Assembly (NCBI RefSeq): GCF_900108055.1
Contig: NZ_FNWJ01000002.1
Coordinates: forward strand, 320,382 to 384,381
DNA: 64,000 bases
Direction: 5' to 3'
Source of the DNA: Thermoleophilum album
GTDB lineage: Bacteria > Actinomycetota > Thermoleophilia > Solirubrobacterales > Thermoleophilaceae
The position numbers and the translations under genes are program-made. A model generated the notes under the pieces. That model saw nothing but the letters and a program-made list of their open reading frames with translations, did no database searches and was not told where the DNA came from. Positions 26,537-35,310 of this stretch are shown one piece after another (within the stretch, counting starts at the first letter, position 1; every line of letters starts with the position of its first letter).

Positions 26537-27636
26537 GAGATCAACGCGCCGACGCCCTGGCCCGCGTGCTCGTTCGCTACTCGACCGCCGTGCAACCTGG
26601 CGATGTCTGCGTGATCCAGGGGTCCACCGCTGCCGAACCGCTGGTGCTCGCCGTCTACGAGGAGGTTTTGCGAGCGGGCGGCCACCCCGTCGTGCAGATG
26701 ACGCCGGAAGAGGCGCAGGCTGCGTTCTTCGAACTGGCGAACGACGAGCAACTCGACTTCGTCTCGCCACCAGCGCGCTGGGCTGCCGAGCAGGCGGACG
26801 TGCGCTTCGCGATCCTGGCGGAGAACAACACGCGTGCTCTGACGCAGGTCGACCCCGCCCGTCAGGCGCGCGCCCAGAAAGCTCGCCGCGAGCTCCTCGA
26901 CACGCAAATGCGCCGATCGGCGGCCGGGGAGCTGCGCTGGGTGCTGACGCTGTTTCCGACCCACGCCTACGCGGCCGAAGCGGGCATGTCGCTCGGGCAG
27001 TACGAGGACTTCTACTACCGCGCCTGTTTGGTCGATCAAGACGACCCGATCGCGGCCTGGCGCCGCGGCGCCGACGAGACGCGGCGTCTCGCCGAGTGGA
27101 TGGAGGGTCGGCGCGAGGTGCACATCATCGCGCCGGGAACCGACCTCCGCCTGGGCGTCGAGGGGCGGCGGTGGATCCCGTGTGTCGGTGAGCGCAACAT
27201 GCCGGATGGCGAGTTCTTCAGCGCTCCCGTCGAGGATTCGGTCGAGGGCGAGGTGCGCTTCACCTTCCCGGCCGTCTACGGGGGTCGCGAGGTGGCGGGC
27301 GTGCGCCTGCGCTTCGAGGGCGGCAAGGTCGTCGATGCCGACGCCGAACGCGGCCGTGATTACCTACTCCAGATGCTCGACACCGACGCGGGTGCGAGAC
27401 GCCTCGGCGAACTCGGGATCGGCACCAACTACGGGATAACCCTCGCCACCAAGGAGATCCTGCTCGACGAGAAGATCGGGGGTACCGTCCACCTCGCCCT
27501 CGGCGCCAGCTATCCGGAGACCGGCGGGCGCAACGAATCCGCAATCCATTGGGACATGGTCCTCGACCTGCGCGAGGGTGGTTCGATCACCGTCGACGGC
27601 CAGACCTTCCAGCGCGACGGCCGTTTCGTCGTCTAG
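26533..27636 (+). CDS. M29-family (thermophilic) aminopeptidase
   Basis: A 367-residue metallo-aminopeptidase of the M29 (AmpS/PepS) family, cytosolic, acting on short peptides. The metal-site segments are in order: CVGERNMPDGEFF (Glu), later the HLALGASYPETGG (His), and SAIHWDMVLD (His, Asp). GTG 26533 overlaps the pdxT stop and follows a near-perfect Shine-Dalgarno sequence, AGGAGGTGA (26518-26526). It probably shares the pdxST transcript. Confidence 0.92.
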   Translation: MRDQRADALARVLVRYSTAVQPGDVCVIQGSTAAEPLVLAVYEEVLRAGGHPVVQMTPEEAQAAFFELANDEQLDFVSPPARWAAEQADVRFAILAENNTRALTQVDPARQARAQKARRELLDTQMRRSAAGELRWVLTLFPTHAYAAEAGMSLGQYEDFYYRACLVDQDDPIAAWRRGADETRRLAEWMEGRREVHIIAPGTDLRLGVEGRRWIPCVGERNMPDGEFFSAPVEDSVEGEVRFTFPAVYGGREVAGVRLRFEGGKVVDADAERGRDYLLQMLDTDAGARRLGELGIGTNYGITLATKEILLDEKIGGTVHLALGASYPETGGRNESAIHWDMVLDLREGGSITVDGQTFQRDGRFVV

Positions 27637-27639
27637 CCT
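27634..27639 (+). promoter_or_regulatory. -10 element TAGCCT built on the upstream stop codon
   Basis: TAGCCT begins with the TAG stop of the M29 gene (27634-27636) and ends 8 bp before the yebC ATG at 27648. Confidence 0.45.
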
Positions 27640-27647
27640 GCTTGGCG

Positions 27648-28400
27648 ATGGCCGGCCACTCTAAGTGGGCGCAGATCAAGCACAAGAAGAAGGCGGTTGA
27701 CGCCAAGCGCGGGCAGCTCTTCACCAAGCTGTCGCGAGCGATCCAAGTGGCTGCGCGCGAGGGGGGCGGTGACCCGGAAGGCAACCCGGCGCTCGCCCAC
27801 GCCATCCAGAAGGCGAAAGAGGCGCGCATGCCGAAGGAGAACATCGAGCGCGCGATCGCGCGCGGTGTCGGCGCCGAGGCGGGCGGCGAGGCGATCGAGA
27901 AGGTCGTCTACGAGGGTTACGGACCGGGCGGTGTCGCGATCCTCGTCGAAGCGTTGACCGACAACCGCAACCGCACCGGCAGCGAGATCCGTCACCTCTT
28001 CAGCCGGCACGGTGGCAGCATCGGCGAGCCCGGATCGGTGGCGTGGGTGTTCGAGAAGAAGGGCGAGATCGTCGTCGATGCGCGTCGCTACGACGAGGAT
28101 GCGCTGTTCGCCGCGATCGACGCGGGGGCGGAAGACATCTCGCGCGACGGCGACCTTTGGGAGATCGTCACCGACCCCGCCGACTTTGCGGCGGTCCGCG
28201 ACGCCCTGCTGGAGAGCGGCGTGGAGCTCGAGTCGGCGGAGCTTGTGATGCGACCGACCACACGCACGCCGGTCGCCCGCGAGGAAGCCGGCCGCCTATT
28301 GAGGCTGCTGGAGGCGCTCGAGGACCACGACGACGTCGAGGCGGTGCACGCGAACTTCGACATGGACGCCGAGCTCCTCGAGCAGGCAGCCGGCGTGTAA
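27648..28400 (+). CDS. yebC: YebC/PmpR-family protein (TACO1 type)
   Basis: YebC-family proteins act as transcriptional regulators or, in recent work, as ribosome-associated factors relieving stalls at proline stretches. The 250-residue protein begins MAGHSKWAQIKHKKK, has ARMPKENIERAIARG and YEGYGPGGVAILVEALTDN and RTGSEIRH, all diagnostic. It lies beside ruvCAB, as in many genomes, here with an inserted convergent gene between. No Shine-Dalgarno sequence; leaderless start likely. Confidence 0.96.
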   Translation: MAGHSKWAQIKHKKKAVDAKRGQLFTKLSRAIQVAAREGGGDPEGNPALAHAIQKAKEARMPKENIERAIARGVGAEAGGEAIEKVVYEGYGPGGVAILVEALTDNRNRTGSEIRHLFSRHGGSIGEPGSVAWVFEKKGEIVVDARRYDEDALFAAIDAGAEDISRDGDLWEIVTDPADFAAVRDALLESGVELESAELVMRPTTRTPVAREEAGRLLRLLEALEDHDDVEAVHANFDMDAELLEQAAGV

Positions 28401-28420
28401 GCCGCGAGCCGCCGCTCGCT

Positions 28421-28444
28421 CGCTAAACAACGGTTTGTTTAGCG
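28421..28444. terminator. Perfect 10-bp hairpin between convergent genes
   Basis: CGCTAAACAA (28421-28430), loop CGGT, TTGTTTAGCG (28435-28444). It lies between the 3' ends of yebC (+) and the RfbC-like gene (-). Its AT-rich upper stem gives T-rich 3' arms on both strands, so a bidirectional terminator is the best reading. Confidence 0.65.
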
Positions 28445-28462
28445 ACGGCGCTGTAGGGGCGC

Positions 28463-29032
28463 TTATTGGCGCGCGTCGAACTGGAAGGGGAGTTCGTCGG
28501 CGATCTCGGCCAGCCGTGGCGCCTGGCGATCGCGCTCCGACGGCACCATCTCGCGGGGGTCGAGCGGCCACTCGATCGCGATGTCCGGATCGAGGTAGTG
28601 GATTCCGCGCTCCAGCTCCGGGTCGTAGTAGTGCGAGCACTTGTAAACGACATCGGCGACGTCGCTCAACACGCAGAAGCCGTGGGCGAAGCCGACCGGC
28701 ACGAAAAGCTGGCGGAGGTTGTGATCGTCGAGCTCGAAGGCCTCCCACTGACCGTAGGTCGGTGAGCCCCGGCGGATGTCGACGACGACGTCGACGATCC
28801 GACCACGCGCACAACGCACGAGCTTCGCTTGTCCGGGACCGACGGCGAAATGCATGCCGCGCACGACACCGCGCCGCGAGCGTGAGTGGTTGTCCTGAAC
28901 GAACTCGCAGTCGATCCCGACCGCCGCGTAAGCGTCCTTGCGGAAGGTCTCGTGGAAGAAGCCGCGTTCATCGCCGAATACCTGCGGCTGGATCAGCTTG
29001 AGGCCGGGCAAGCGGGTGGGGAGGACCTCCAT
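28463..29032 (-). CDS. rfbC: dTDP-4-dehydrorhamnose 3,5-epimerase family protein
   Basis: A 189-residue cupin-fold epimerase. RGFFHETFRKDAY, QDNHSRSRRGVVRGMHF (substrate His-Arg region), DVRRGSPTYGQWEAFELD-type segment and the YKCSHYYDP motif match RmlC/RfbC. ATG 29032 is chosen; a longer reading to 29122 is not conserved and would overlap ruvC. The usual rhamnose partners (rmlA, B, D) are not adjacent, so it could act on another dTDP- or CDP-sugar. Divergent from ruvC with 70 bp between starts. Confidence 0.88.
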   Translation of the reverse strand: MEVLPTRLPGLKLIQPQVFGDERGFFHETFRKDAYAAVGIDCEFVQDNHSRSRRGVVRGMHFAVGPGQAKLVRCARGRIVDVVVDIRRGSPTYGQWEAFELDDHNLRQLFVPVGFAHGFCVLSDVADVVYKCSHYYDPELERGIHYLDPDIAIEWPLDPREMVPSERDRQAPRLAEIADELPFQFDARQ

Positions 29033-29102
29033 CGCGGGCGAAACGCTAACCGAGCGAGCGGCACGAGGGAAGGCGTCCGCTGGTGATCGCAGAATCCGAG
29101 AG

Positions 29103-29594
29103 ATGGTGATCGTGATCGGCATCGATCCCGGTTCTCGGCACTGCGGCTACGGGGTCGTGCTCTCCCGAGGCTCGCAGATCGCTGCGCTCGAGGGCGGGTT
29201 GCTGGCGGTGCCTGACGCGGCTCCGCTGGAGCGGCGTCTGGCCGCTCTGCACACCGCTCTCCTCGACCTGATCGATCGCCACCGGCCCGACGCTGTAGCC
29301 GTCGAAGACCTTTATTTCGGCCGCAACGCGCGCAGCGCGATGGCCGTCGGCCAGGCGCGCGGAGCGGTGCTCGCTGCTGCCGGCGCGCGCGGCGTGCCGT
29401 GCTTCTCCTACACGCCCCAGCAGGTCAAGCTCGCGGTATGCGGGAGCGGTAGTGCGCCAAAACAGCAGGTCCAGCGGATGGTCAAGGCGCTGTTGGCGCT
29501 CGCTAGCGAGCCACGGCCGGATCACGCTGCCGACGCGCTGGCGGTTGCCATCTGCCATGCCCAGCACGCGCCGCTACGGGAGGCGCTGGCGTGA
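29103..29594 (+). CDS. ruvC: Crossover junction endodeoxyribonuclease RuvC
   Basis: RuvC cuts Holliday junctions symmetrically. The 163-residue protein has the RNase H-like active site: Asp in IGIDPGSRHCGYG near residue 8, Glu in AVEDLYFGRN, and the distal Asp pair in PDHAADALAVA. The start ATG 29103 fits the N-terminus of the family; CAGAAT 7 bp upstream may be the -10 element. Its stop overlaps ruvA (GTGA). Confidence 0.96.
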   Translation: MVIVIGIDPGSRHCGYGVVLSRGSQIAALEGGLLAVPDAAPLERRLAALHTALLDLIDRHRPDAVAVEDLYFGRNARSAMAVGQARGAVLAAAGARGVPCFSYTPQQVKLAVCGSGSAPKQQVQRMVKALLALASEPRPDHAADALAVAICHAQHAPLREALA

Positions 29595-30202
29595 TCGAGC
29601 ACGTTCGCGGCCGACTGATCGCTAAGCGGCCGGGCTTCTGCGTGGTGGAGTGCGGCGGGGCGCTCGGACTCGGGCTAAGCATCTCAAGTTGGACGCTCAG
29701 TCAGCTGCCCGCGCTCGGCGAGGAGGTGCGTCTCGCCTGTCACCTCCTACTCCGTGACGAGCAGGCACAGCTCTACGGCTTCGCAAGCGCCGACGAACGC
29801 GAGCTGTTCCTGCTTCTACAGGGAGTCCAGGGTGTCGGCCCTCGGCTCGCGCTGGCCGTCCTCTCGGCTGGTCCACCGGCCGAGCTCCGCTCAGCGATCG
29901 CGAGTGGTGCTCGCGAGCGCTTCCTAGCAGTCCCTGGTGTCGGCCGGCGAACCGCCGAGCGGATAATCGTGGAGCTGCGTGAAAGAGTGGCGAGCGCAGA
30001 CCCCGGGGGCGAAGCCTGTGCGACCACCGTCGACAGCTTTGAAGGGTCGCTGGCGCTCGCTCGAGCCGGGCTCCTGGAGCTTGGTTTCGACGGGCTCGAG
30101 CTGGATCGGATGTTGAACAGTGCGCTCCGCGAGTGCGGCACCGATGCCCCGCCAGAGCAGCTGTTGTCGGTGGCCCTACGTACCGTCAGGACGGCTGCGT
30201 GA
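29591..30202 (+). CDS. ruvA: Holliday junction branch migration protein RuvA
   Basis: RuvA binds the four-way junction as a tetramer and recruits RuvB. The 203-residue protein has the N-terminal OB domain (MIEHVRGRL), two helix-hairpin-helix motifs ([14 protein letters not shown] and [16 protein letters not shown]) and the mobile C-terminal domain III (about 150-203). GTG 29591 overlaps ruvC and its stop overlaps ruvB, so the three are translationally coupled. Confidence 0.96.
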   Translation: MIEHVRGRLIAKRPGFCVVECGGALGLGLSISSWTLSQLPALGEEVRLACHLLLRDEQAQLYGFASADERELFLLLQGVQGVGPRLALAVLSAGPPAELRSAIASGARERFLAVPGVGRRTAERIIVELRERVASADPGGEACATTVDSFEGSLALARAGLLELGFDGLELDRMLNSALRECGTDAPPEQLLSVALRTVRTAA

Positions 30203-31263
30203 GCGGGTCGCTGCGACAAGTCGAGGGCGCGATCCGCACGCCAGGCGTGGAACGCCTGCACGAGTCGGTGCGGCAACCGCACGAGGAAGAGGTCGAACAG
30301 AGCTTGCGGCCGCGCGCTCTTTCCGAGTTCGTCGGACAGGAGCGCGTCAAACGGCAACTAGCGGTCTTCGTGGAGGCCGCGCGGGCGCGTGGCGAACCGC
30401 TCGACCATCTGCTGCTGGCGGGGCCACCCGGCCTCGGCAAGACCTCGCTCGCGGAGATCGTCGCGCGCGAGCTTGGCGTGCCCTTCGTGCAGACCGCCGG
30501 CCCGGCGCTCGAGCGCAAGGGTGACGTCGCCGCCTACCTCACGGCGCTCGATCCGCGCTCGGTGTTTTTTGTCGACGAAATCCACCGCTTGCCGCGTGCC
30601 GTCGAGGAGACCTTCTACCCGGCGATGGAGGATCGCCGCCTGCCGATCACCGTCGGCCAAGGAGCTGGCGCACGCGTCATCACGCTCGAGCTGCCCCCGT
30701 TCACGTTGGTCGGGGCGACGACTCGCACCGGCCTGTTGACGACGCCGTTGCGCGACCGCTTCGGCGTCACGATCCGGCTCGAGCTGTACCCGCCGGAGGA
30801 GCTCGCGGCGATCGTGCGCCGCTCGGCGACGATCCTCCAGGTCGCGATCGACGACGCCGCAGCTATCGAGATCGCGCGCCGCTCGCGCGGTACGCCGCGT
30901 GTCGCCAATCGCTTGTTGCGCCGCGTGCGCGACTACCTCGAGGTGGCCGGTGGCGAGCGCATCGACCTGGCGCTGGCGCGCTCGGCGCTCGAGCTCCTCG
31001 AGATCGACCAGGAGGGTCTCGATCGCACCGACCGCGCGATCCTGCGGACGCTTTGTCGCGACTTCGGCGGCGGCCCGGTAGGTCTCTCGACGCTCGCGAC
31101 AGCCGTCGGCGAGGAGCCCGACACGATCCAAGACGTCTACGAGCCGTATCTAATGCAAAGAGGACTGATCGTCCGTACGCCGCGCGGTCGAGTGGCCACC
31201 GAGCGGGCGTTCAAGCATTTGGGAATTGCGCCGCCCGCGGGTAGCGGGCAGCCTCTGTTTTGA
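30199..31263 (+). CDS. ruvB: Holliday junction branch migration ATPase RuvB
   Basis: RuvB is the AAA+ motor of junction migration. The 354-residue protein has [16 protein letters not shown], Walker [11 protein letters not shown], Walker [10 protein letters not shown], sensor 1 LVGATTRTG with the arginine finger in LRDRFG, and the C-terminal winged helix with [14 protein letters not shown] 30199 overlaps the ruvA stop; the reading from 30133 lies in ruvA and is not conserved. Confidence 0.97.
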   Translation: MSGSLRQVEGAIRTPGVERLHESVRQPHEEEVEQSLRPRALSEFVGQERVKRQLAVFVEAARARGEPLDHLLLAGPPGLGKTSLAEIVARELGVPFVQTAGPALERKGDVAAYLTALDPRSVFFVDEIHRLPRAVEETFYPAMEDRRLPITVGQGAGARVITLELPPFTLVGATTRTGLLTTPLRDRFGVTIRLELYPPEELAAIVRRSATILQVAIDDAAAIEIARRSRGTPRVANRLLRRVRDYLEVAGGERIDLALARSALELLEIDQEGLDRTDRAILRTLCRDFGGGPVGLSTLATAVGEEPDTIQDVYEPYLMQRGLIVRTPRGRVATERAFKHLGIAPPAGSGQPLF

Positions 31264-31313
31264 ACGTGTCGCTGGCTTCGCCCCATCGATGCCGAACGGT
31301 CGGGTTTTCGACA

Positions 31314-31349
31314 GCCGGAGTGGGGCTTTCGTCGGCCGGAGTGGGGCTT
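31314..31349 (+). repeat. Direct repeat, two copies, period 21
   Basis: GCCGGAGTGGGGCTT occurs at 31314-31328 and 31335-31349 in the short gap between ruvB and the next start. Confidence 0.7.
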
Positions 31350-31357
31350 GCACTCCC

Positions 31358-31363
31358 TACCCT
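31358..31363 (+). promoter_or_regulatory. -10 element TACCCT
   Basis: TACCCT ends 7 bp before GTG 31371, supporting a leaderless start and a promoter for the unit that includes secDF. Confidence 0.5.
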
Positions 31364-31370
31364 GTGGGCC

Positions 31371-31823
31371 GTGCCGATCTTTATCTGCCCCAGCTGCGGC
31401 CGCCGCTCTGCCGCGGCCGAGCGTACCGCCGGCTTCAGCGAGCGTCCTCGTGGCTGCGCTCATTGCGGCTCGGCGTTCGTGTTTGAACTGCTCGATGACT
31501 ACTACCCCGCGCCGAACGCCGCCTTCTTCATCCTCGACAAGGAGGGTCGGCTGCTCGGTACCGGTCGCGGGGCGCGCGAGCTGACCGGCCTGGGCGATCT
31601 CGAGGTAATCGGCCGCCCGGTCAACGAGGTCCTGCGCTTGCAATACGAAGATGGTCAAGATCCGATCGCTACCGCCCTCGAGTGGGGGGTGCGCGTGCTC
31701 GGTCGGCGGGTGGTGGTTCACGCCGAGGGTGATCAAGAAGAGCCCGCGACGGCCGACGTCTTCCCGGCTTACGACGACGACGGTGGCGCCTTGCTGGTGC
31801 TCACCCCGCGCCTCGAACGGTGA
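31371..31823 (+). CDS. Zinc-ribbon plus PAS-like small protein
   Basis: A 150-residue protein. The N-terminus starts PIFICPSCGRRS, and a second pair, CAHCGSAF, follows about 22 residues later, so a four-Cys zinc ribbon is likely. Residues about 42-150 resemble a PAS domain (AFFILDKEGRLLGTGRGAREL and the following GRPVNEVL segment). The function is unknown; it could sense a ligand and regulate secretion or stress. GTG 31371 is chosen on the -10 spacing and because the longer reading from 31260 spans a repeat. Its stop overlaps secDF (GTGA), in the place where yajC often lies. Confidence 0.7.
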   Translation: MPIFICPSCGRRSAAAERTAGFSERPRGCAHCGSAFVFELLDDYYPAPNAAFFILDKEGRLLGTGRGARELTGLGDLEVIGRPVNEVLRLQYEDGQDPIATALEWGVRVLGRRVVVHAEGDQEEPATADVFPAYDDDGGALLVLTPRLER

Positions 31824-34801
31824 CCTCGCGGCGACGTAACCTCGTCATTCTGGCGCTCGTCGGGGCGCTGCTTGTGGCGTCGGCGCTGGTGATCGTGCCT
31901 GGTTCACCTCTGCACAAGCCGACCCGGCTGGGCCTCGACCTGCGGGGAGGCGTCGAGCTGATCTACCAGGGTCAGCCGACCCCGCAGGTGCCGAAGGTCA
32001 CGCCCCAAGCGATCGACGATGCGATCGAGACGATCCGCAAGCGCACCGACGCGCTCGGTGTTGCGGAGCCCGAGATCCAACGTTCCGGCGCCGACCAGAT
32101 CGTGGTCGGTCTGCCCGACGTCAAAAACGCGAAGCGGGCGATTCAGCAGGTTGGCACGACAGCCCAGCTGCAGTTCTACGACTGGGAGGCGAACGTCCTC
32201 GGCGGGCGTGGTCCTGACCAGCCCTACTCCGGTAGTCGTGCGCTCTGGGAGGCGGTGCGGGTCGCATCGCGACAGAAGCCGCGAGCGGAGCCGACCGACG
32301 TCCCGCCGGAGGGTGTCTCGCCGGCTGTACGTCGTCGCTTCGGCGGCGACCGCCGCAAGATCCTCGAGTACTACGACCGTCGCAACGACAGCGCCAAGGC
32401 TCGCTACTACCTGTTCGGACCTGATCGGCGGCTGCTACGTGGACCGGATACGAGCTGCGCGGAGCTGCTCTCCGACTACCAGCGGCTGCCTGGGCCCCCG
32501 CGCCGCTACGCCCGCGGTACGGCCTGCGCGCGGGAGCTGCGGGCGCTGGGGCGGGGCGGCCCGCCCGACGGCAGCATCGTCGTGCGGGTGCCGCAGGGCA
32601 TCCTCGTCGTCGAGGCCGAGCGGGCGCCTGGGCAGCCAGCCCAGATCAAGCGCTACTACGTGATCGAGGACGACGTCGAGCTCTCGGGCAGCGATATCCG
32701 CGATCCTCGTCAAGAGTTCGATCAGCGCAGCGGCGAGCCGATCGTCACGATGCGCTTTAGCGAGCACGGCCGCCGTGCCTTCGAGCGGGTCACCAAGCGG
32801 CTGGCCGAGCGCGGCGCGCGGCAGATCCTCCCGCCAGGGGTTCCTCGCCAGCAAGCCTTCCAGCGCTTCGCGATCGTTCTCGACGGTCGCATCATCTCGC
32901 GCGCGACAATCGACTTCGTCCAGAACCCCGAGGGCATCGACGGCCGCACCGGCGCCCAAATCGAGGGCATCGGTTCCCTCCAGGAGGCGCAAGACCTAGC
33001 GCGCAACCTGCGCATCGGTGCCCTCCCGATCAACCTCAAACTGATCTCGCAGACGCAGGTCTCGGCGACCCTCGGTAAGCAGGCGCTGCAGCAAGGGTTG
33101 ATCGCTGGTCTCGCCGGCCTTGCGCTGACGATCCTTTTCTTGATCGCCTTCTACCGCGTGCTCGGCGTGATCGCGACGGTCGCGCTGTTCGTGTACGCGG
33201 TGCTGCTGTTCGCGGTCGTGAAGCTGATCCCGGTGACGTTGACGCTGCCCGGCATCGCCGGACTGATCCTGACCCTGGGCGTCGCCGCCGACGCGAACAT
33301 CGTGATTTACGAGCGGATCAAGGAGGAGGTACGCGCCGGCCGTTCGATCCCGGCTGCGATCGCTAGCGGCTACTCGAAGGCGCTGCGCACGATCGTCGAC
33401 GCCAACGTCGTGACGCTCGGCGTTGCCTTCATCCTCTTCATGCTCGCGACCGCGGGCGTCAAGGGCTTCGCCTTCACGCTGCTCCTCGGCACCTTGGCCT
33501 CGCTGTTCACGGCGGTGCTCGCTACCTCCGCGGTACTCGGCACGCTCGCGCGGTCACGTTTGCTCGCCCGCCCGTCGGCGCTCGGAGTGGGGCGCCGGCA
33601 CGCGCGCTGGCACTTCGACTTCATGGGCAAGTCGAAGTTCTTCTTCTCGATGTCCGGAGTGATCATCGCTGCCGGCGCGATCGCAATCTCGACGCTCGGC
33701 ATCAACTTCGGCATCGACTTCGAGTCGGGCACGCGCATCACGACCCCGCTCGAACGACCCGCGAGCGTCCAGCAGGTTCGCGACGTGTTGGCACCGCTCG
33801 GGTACGCCGACGCCAAGATCCAGCAGGTAAACGACCCTCAGCTAGGCAATAACGTCGTGCAGATCTCGACCCGCGAGTTGGGGCCCGGCGCGGTCGAGCG
33901 GGTGCGCGACCGCCTCGATCGCGCTTTTGGGGTGCGCCGTGCCGACTTCTCGGTGACCTCAATCGGACCGACCTTCGGTCGGCAAGTGGCGGAGACAGCG
34001 GTACTCGCGATCCTCGCGTCGCTCGCCCTCATTTCGGTGTACATCGCGGCGCGCTTCCAGCCGAAGTTCGCGATCCCCGTTTTGATCGCGTTGGTCCACG
34101 ACCTCCTGATCACGGCCGGCGTGTACGCGATCACCGACCGTGAGGTGACGACCGCCACGGTCGCGGCGTTGCTCACCATCCTCGGCTACTCGCTCTACGA
34201 CACGATCATCGTGTTCGACCGCATCCGCGAGAACATGCCCCGGATGACGCGGGCGACCTTCTCACAGATCGCCAACCGCTCGATGTCGGAAGTGCTGACG
34301 CGATCGCTGGCGACCAGTTTCTCGACGTTGCTGCCGATCGGCGCCCTTCTGTTCTTCGGCGGGGAGACGCTCAAGGACTTTGCCTTCGCGCTGATGGTTG
34401 GGGTTCTCTCGGGCACCTACTCCTCGATCTTCATCGCGACGCCGGTGCTTGTCGAATGGAAGGAGCGGGAGCGCCTGTTCCGGCGGCGCCGCCAGCTGTG
34501 GCTGGAGGAGCTGGGTCACGTGCCTGCTTACTACGACCCCGATGCGTTGGCAGCGGCCACCGCGCAACGTCAAGACAGCAGTGACCAAGTACCGGTCGGC
34601 ACGGCGGTAGCCGCGGGCCGCGCCGACGCGACTTCGGGAGGCGACGAGAGCGCGCCGTCGACAGCCGATCCCGTCGTTACCACCGCCACGACGACAGCGT
34701 CGGAGGCGGCTCCCGAGCCGGAGGCGACGGCGGGGCTCTCGAGCCGCGAGCGCGCACGCCGGCGACGGGAGCGCAAACGCAAACACGGGAGACCGCGATG
34801 A
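31820..34801 (+). CDS. secDF: Fused protein translocase subunit SecDF
   Basis: SecDF uses the proton gradient to pull secreted proteins out of SecYEG. The 993-residue protein joins both subunits. In the SecD half, one N-terminal helix leads to GLDLRGGVELIYQ, a large extracytoplasmic P1 domain (about 60-415) and five clustered helices with GVAADANIVIYERIKEE. In the SecF half (from about 600), GINFGIDFESGTRI and YSLYDTIIVFDRIREN are diagnostic. The P1 domain is longer than in E. coli, with an Arg-rich insert near 150-230. The last 70 residues are a Thr/Ala-rich and basic tail. Confidence 0.95.
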   Translation: MTSRRRNLVILALVGALLVASALVIVPGSPLHKPTRLGLDLRGGVELIYQGQPTPQVPKVTPQAIDDAIETIRKRTDALGVAEPEIQRSGADQIVVGLPDVKNAKRAIQQVGTTAQLQFYDWEANVLGGRGPDQPYSGSRALWEAVRVASRQKPRAEPTDVPPEGVSPAVRRRFGGDRRKILEYYDRRNDSAKARYYLFGPDRRLLRGPDTSCAELLSDYQRLPGPPRRYARGTACARELRALGRGGPPDGSIVVRVPQGILVVEAERAPGQPAQIKRYYVIEDDVELSGSDIRDPRQEFDQRSGEPIVTMRFSEHGRRAFERVTKRLAERGARQILPPGVPRQQAFQRFAIVLDGRIISRATIDFVQNPEGIDGRTGAQIEGIGSLQEAQDLARNLRIGALPINLKLISQTQVSATLGKQALQQGLIAGLAGLALTILFLIAFYRVLGVIATVALFVYAVLLFAVVKLIPVTLTLPGIAGLILTLGVAADANIVIYERIKEEVRAGRSIPAAIASGYSKALRTIVDANVVTLGVAFILFMLATAGVKGFAFTLLLGTLASLFTAVLATSAVLGTLARSRLLARPSALGVGRRHARWHFDFMGKSKFFFSMSGVIIAAGAIAISTLGINFGIDFESGTRITTPLERPASVQQVRDVLAPLGYADAKIQQVNDPQLGNNVVQISTRELGPGAVERVRDRLDRAFGVRRADFSVTSIGPTFGRQVAETAVLAILASLALISVYIAARFQPKFAIPVLIALVHDLLITAGVYAITDREVTTATVAALLTILGYSLYDTIIVFDRIRENMPRMTRATFSQIANRSMSEVLTRSLATSFSTLLPIGALLFFGGETLKDFAFALMVGVLSGTYSSIFIATPVLVEWKERERLFRRRRQLWLEELGHVPAYYDPDALAAATAQRQDSSDQVPVGTAVAAGRADATSGGDESAPSTADPVVTTATTTASEAAPEPEATAGLSSRERARRRRERKRKHGRPR

Positions 34802-35079
34802 GCGCCGTCGTTTGGGTGATGATGGGGATCGCGATCTGGCACTTCGCGGTGTTCGTGCCCGATCGCTTCCTGGGCGGCATCGTCGGCGCCTTCTGCGCGG
34901 CCGTGGTCGGCGCCTTCGTCTTCGGGTTGGCGGTCAACGGGTTCGACGTGCCTGGCCGCTCTGAGACCCACTTCGAGCAGGCTGTACTCGCCGTACCCGG
35001 CGCGCTGATTGGGCTCACCGTGTGCTGGCTGGTCGGTGCACGCCGCGAGCGAGCGGCCGAGCGTGCCGTCGCGCGCTGA
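34798..35079 (+). CDS. Small membrane protein after secDF, unknown function
   Basis: A 93-residue protein with three hydrophobic segments (about 1-22, 24-48 and 63-80) and an Arg-rich C-terminus, so probably a membrane protein with a cytosolic tail. ATG 34798 overlaps the secDF stop (ATGA), which suggests coupled translation. It resembles transglycosylase-associated/GlsB-like small membrane proteins only in shape. No function assigned. Confidence 0.6.
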   Translation: MSAVVWVMMGIAIWHFAVFVPDRFLGGIVGAFCAAVVGAFVFGLAVNGFDVPGRSETHFEQAVLAVPGALIGLTVCWLVGARRERAAERAVAR

Positions 35080-35101
35080 GCGCTCCCGCCGCGATCCGCT
35101 A

Positions 35102-35119
35102 GGCGTCGGCGTCGGCGTC
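35102..35119 (+). repeat. GGCGTC hexanucleotide, three tandem copies
   Basis: GGCGTC repeats three times followed by GGCGAT. A simple-sequence run in the 35080-35310 gap. Confidence 0.6.
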
Positions 35120-35130
35120 GGCGATCGACT

Positions 35131-35145
35131 GGACCCTGCGGGTCC
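35131..35145 (+). terminator. Possible terminator hairpin after the secDF unit
   Basis: GGACCC-TGC-GGGTCC is a perfect 6-bp stem with a 3-base loop, 52 bp after the membrane-protein stop. No T tract follows. Confidence 0.35.
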
Positions 35146-35187
35146 TCGAATGGGGTAAGCCGCCCGCTTGCGCGCGGCAGTTGCGAC

Positions 35188-35224
35188 GCGTGCTTGCGAG
35201 GCGTGCTTGCGAAGTGCCTGCGAG
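35188..35224 (+). repeat. 13-bp tandem repeat, nearly three copies
   Basis: GCGTGCTTGCGAG (35188-35200), GCGTGCTTGCGAA (35201-35213) and the shorter GTGCCTGCGAG (35214-35224). Non-coding, upstream of the P19-like gene. Confidence 0.65.
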
Positions 35225-35263
35225 GCGCGCCCGAAAGCAATCCCGATCCCCGAGACAGGCAAT

Positions 35264-35279
35264 TGTTAGGCTGCCCTAA
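35264..35279 (+). promoter_or_regulatory. DtxR/IdeR-like palindrome overlapping a -10 element
   Basis: GTTAGG-CTGC-CCTAAC is a perfect palindrome with 6-bp arms. TTAGGCTGCCCTAA agrees at 12 of 14 positions with the right part of the actinobacterial iron box (TTAGGTTAGGCTAACCTAA), and 13 of 19 over the full length. TAGGCT (35266-35271) inside it fits a -10 element, so a bound repressor would block transcription of the P19-like gene. Confidence 0.5.
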
Positions 35280-35310
35280 CCACACAACGGTCGTCGTAGA
35301 CGGAGGAGAA

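Noticed and set aside
35188-35224. CRISPR-like repeats
   Set aside because: Only 13-bp tandem copies without spacers; no cas genes in the window.
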